From: Actinomycetes bacterium
Lineage (GTDB): Bacteria; Actinomycetota; Acidimicrobiia; Acidimicrobiales; Ilumatobacteraceae
NCBI GenBank assembly: GCA_023417265.1
Contig: JAEZFY010000080.1
Coordinates: 1-6,673, forward strand
Length of the DNA stretch: 6,673 nt
Direction of reading: 5' to 3'
Part shown: one piece after another, positions 5,651 through 6,673 of the stretch
Layout: every line of letters starts with the position of its first letter
Numbering within the stretch: position 1 is the first letter of the stretch
Made by a program: the position numbers and the translations under genes
Notes under the pieces: generated by a model
Databases searched by the model: none
What the model saw: only the letters and a program-made list of their open reading frames with translations
What the model was told of the DNA's origin: nothing

Positions 5651-5656
5651 GCCGGT

Positions 5657-6091
5657 GTGTTCGTCGGCGAGTTCGTGCATCAAGTGGACGCCAATGGGCG
5701 AATCACGTTGCCGTCGACGTTCCGCGAGGAACTGACCGGCGAGTGCTACCTGCGCCGCGATCCGCTCGGGTACCTGGTGTTCATTCCGGCGCCCGCGTTC
5801 GAGGCCGAGTCGGCCGACGTGCAGGCCAAGATGCGCTCCGGTGAGGCGCCCCGCTCGGCGCTCCGGCAACTCGCCTCGACCACCCGCAAGGTCACGATCG
5901 ACAAAAACGGCCGCGTGACGCTCGACGAAGAGGCCCGCCAGCACGCCGGCCTGCGGCCCGGCGGCACGGCGACGCTGGTCGGCGAGTCGTACACGTTCTC
6001 GGTGTGGCGGCCGTCGCGATGGCAGGTGCTCTCCGCCGAGGACGGCGAGAGCACCCCCGTGCGCGTGTGGGACGACGAGGACGACGAGTGA
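5657..6091 (+). CDS. mraZ: transcriptional regulator MraZ
   Basis: This 144-aa protein has the normal MraZ length and two SpoVT/AbrB-type DNA-binding domains. The first has FVGEFVHQVDANGRITLPS (2-20) with the D11-x-x-G14-R15 motif, and the second has IDKNGRVTLDEEAR (81-94) with D82-x-x-G85-R86. MraZ forms ring-like oligomers and represses the dcw operon by binding tandem repeats upstream of itself, matching the 10-bp repeats here. The tail is strongly acidic (WDDEDDE), and its codons supply the Shine-Dalgarno of rsmH. The GTG start is chosen because family members begin M-F-x-G-E and a -10 box ends 6 bases upstream. The frame stays open to 5540, but that extension has no family counterpart and would contain the promoter. 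Confidence 0.97.
   Translation: MFVGEFVHQVDANGRITLPSTFREELTGECYLRRDPLGYLVFIPAPAFEAESADVQAKMRSGEAPRSALRQLASTTRKVTIDKNGRVTLDEEARQHAGLRPGGTATLVGESYTFSVWRPSRWQVLSAEDGESTPVRVWDDEDDE
6077..6080 (+). promoter_or_regulatory. Shine-Dalgarno of rsmH inside mraZ
   Basis: GAGG lies 7 bases before the rsmH GTG at 6088, within the acidic-tail codons of mraZ. With the GTGA overlap it implies tight translational coupling. Confidence 0.6.
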
Positions 6092-6673
6092 GCGAGTTCG
6101 ACCACGACCCGGTGATGCGCGACGAGATCGTCGCCACGTTCGCCACCGTGCCCCCGGGCGTCGTCCTCGACGCCACGCTCGGCGGCGCCGGGCACAGCCG
6201 GGCGATCCTCGACGCGCGTCCCGACCTGGCGGTGCTCGGCATCGACCGCGACCCCGAGGCGCTCGCCGCGGCCGGGGCCCGGCTGGCGCCGTACGGCGCC
6301 CGGGCGATGACCCATCGCGCCCGATTCGACCAGTTGGAGGTGGCCATGGCAGCCCACGACGTGACCGCCTTGAGCGGCGCCCTGTTCGACCTCGGTGTGT
6401 CCTCACACCAGCTCGACATCGCCGAACGTGGCTTCTCGTACCGCCACGACGGACCGCTCGACATGCGCATGGACGGCGACGCGGCCTGGTCGGCCGACGA
6501 CGTCGTCAACGGCTACCCCGAAGGCCAGTTGGCCGACGTGATCAAGCGCTACGGCGACGAACGCTTCGCCCGCCGGATCGCCGCCGCGATCGTCGCCGCC
6601 CGCCCGATCGAGTCGACCACCGAACTCGCCCCCGGCGGGCCCGCCGCGGTGCCCGCCCCCCCCCCGCCCCCCG
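6088..6673 (+). CDS. rsmH: 16S rRNA (cytosine1402-N4)-methyltransferase RsmH, 3' end cut off
   Basis: RsmH (also MraW) transfers a methyl group from S-adenosylmethionine to N4 of C1402 in the 16S rRNA decoding centre. The visible 195 residues carry family motifs in order: HDPVM (6-10), the SAM-binding DATLGGAGHS (28-37), IDRDPEAL (52-59), FDLGVSSHQLD (100-110), RGFSYR (114-119), LDMRMD (124-129), and YGDERFARRIA (155-165). The family is about 300-330 residues, so roughly a third is missing. The start is GTG, overlapping the mraZ stop as GTGA, in the standard dcw order. After TTELA (177-181) the translation becomes proline/glycine-rich and ends in a run of prolines, unlike the ELAxIVxxAxPA helix expected, so the last ~15 codons are probably wrong. 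Confidence 0.96.
   Translation, partial: MSEFDHDPVMRDEIVATFATVPPGVVLDATLGGAGHSRAILDARPDLAVLGIDRDPEALAAAGARLAPYGARAMTHRARFDQLEVAMAAHDVTALSGALFDLGVSSHQLDIAERGFSYRHDGPLDMRMDGDAAWSADDVVNGYPEGQLADVIKRYGDERFARRIAAAIVAARPIESTTELAPGGPAAVPAPPPPP
6656..6673. other. C-homopolymer-rich contig edge, probable sequence error
   Basis: Ten C residues (6656-6665), one G, six C residues and a G end the window. The conserved rsmH coding sequence here should not encode a proline run. The abrupt loss of A and T begins near 6628. An assembly or base-calling artefact is more likely than biology. Confidence 0.7.

Noticed and set aside
5540..5656. N-terminally extended MraZ starting at 5540
   Set aside because: MraZ proteins start at the MFxGE motif, and the extension contains the 10-bp repeats, TTGACA and the -10 box.
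5015..6406. 463-codon minus-strand frame opposite the ligase, mraZ and rsmH
   Set aside because: It would run through the mraZ promoter and three genes with clear families; no domain is visible.
1..6673. A new defence, toxin-antitoxin, phage or mobile system
   Set aside because: I found no nucleases, integrases, transposases, terminal repeats or CRISPR-like repeats; all larger genes belong to common housekeeping or metabolic families.

Overview
The window is high-GC DNA (roughly 70% by eye) with the codon usage and gene content of an actinobacterium. The mraZ-rsmH start of the division/cell-wall (dcw) cluster, a single-domain FadE-type acyl-CoA dehydrogenase, a MoxR-DUF58 pair and transcription-unit heads that lack Shine-Dalgarno sequences all fit. 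An Acidimicrobiia-like lineage is my best guess, but that is inference from style and not a database match.

Layout. Positions 1-2179 (minus strand) hold a MoxR-family AAA+ ATPase followed by a DUF58 protein that runs off the left edge. The DUF58 gene uses a GTG start and is easy to miss. Positions 2180-2289 are a divergent promoter region with a perfect 14-bp palindrome, two G-rich 14-bp direct repeats and a predicted G-quadruplex. The plus strand then carries a degenerate ROK-family protein (2290-3255), an acyl-CoA dehydrogenase (3309-4529), a 79-aa basic protein (4596-4835) that overlaps a LipM/LplA-like acyltransferase or ligase (4814-5509), an elaborate mraZ promoter (about 5597-5656), mraZ (5657-6091) and the 5' two thirds of rsmH (6088-6673). 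The last ~20-45 bases are implausibly C-rich and look like an assembly-edge artefact.

How the parts work together. MoxR and DUF58 normally act as a chaperone-like ATPase and its partner. The 79-aa protein and the ligase form a two-gene unit. mraZ and rsmH are coupled by a GTGA overlap, and the Shine-Dalgarno of rsmH is supplied by mraZ's acidic tail. ROK and the acyl-CoA dehydrogenase each seem to have their own promoter.

The most interesting signal is regulatory. Four transcription-unit heads (ROK, acyl-CoA dehydrogenase, small protein, mraZ) each have one 10-base motif, CGG[TC]AC[GC][GA]TG, ending 5-6 bases before the start codon, and none has a Shine-Dalgarno. The motif contains a TANNNT-like -10 hexamer, so these genes are predicted to be transcribed as leaderless mRNAs. 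The downstream genes DUF58 and rsmH have good Shine-Dalgarno sequences. I found no tRNA, rRNA, CRISPR array, insertion sequence or phage gene, and no new defence or mobile system. There is no gene-free stretch over 300 bases.
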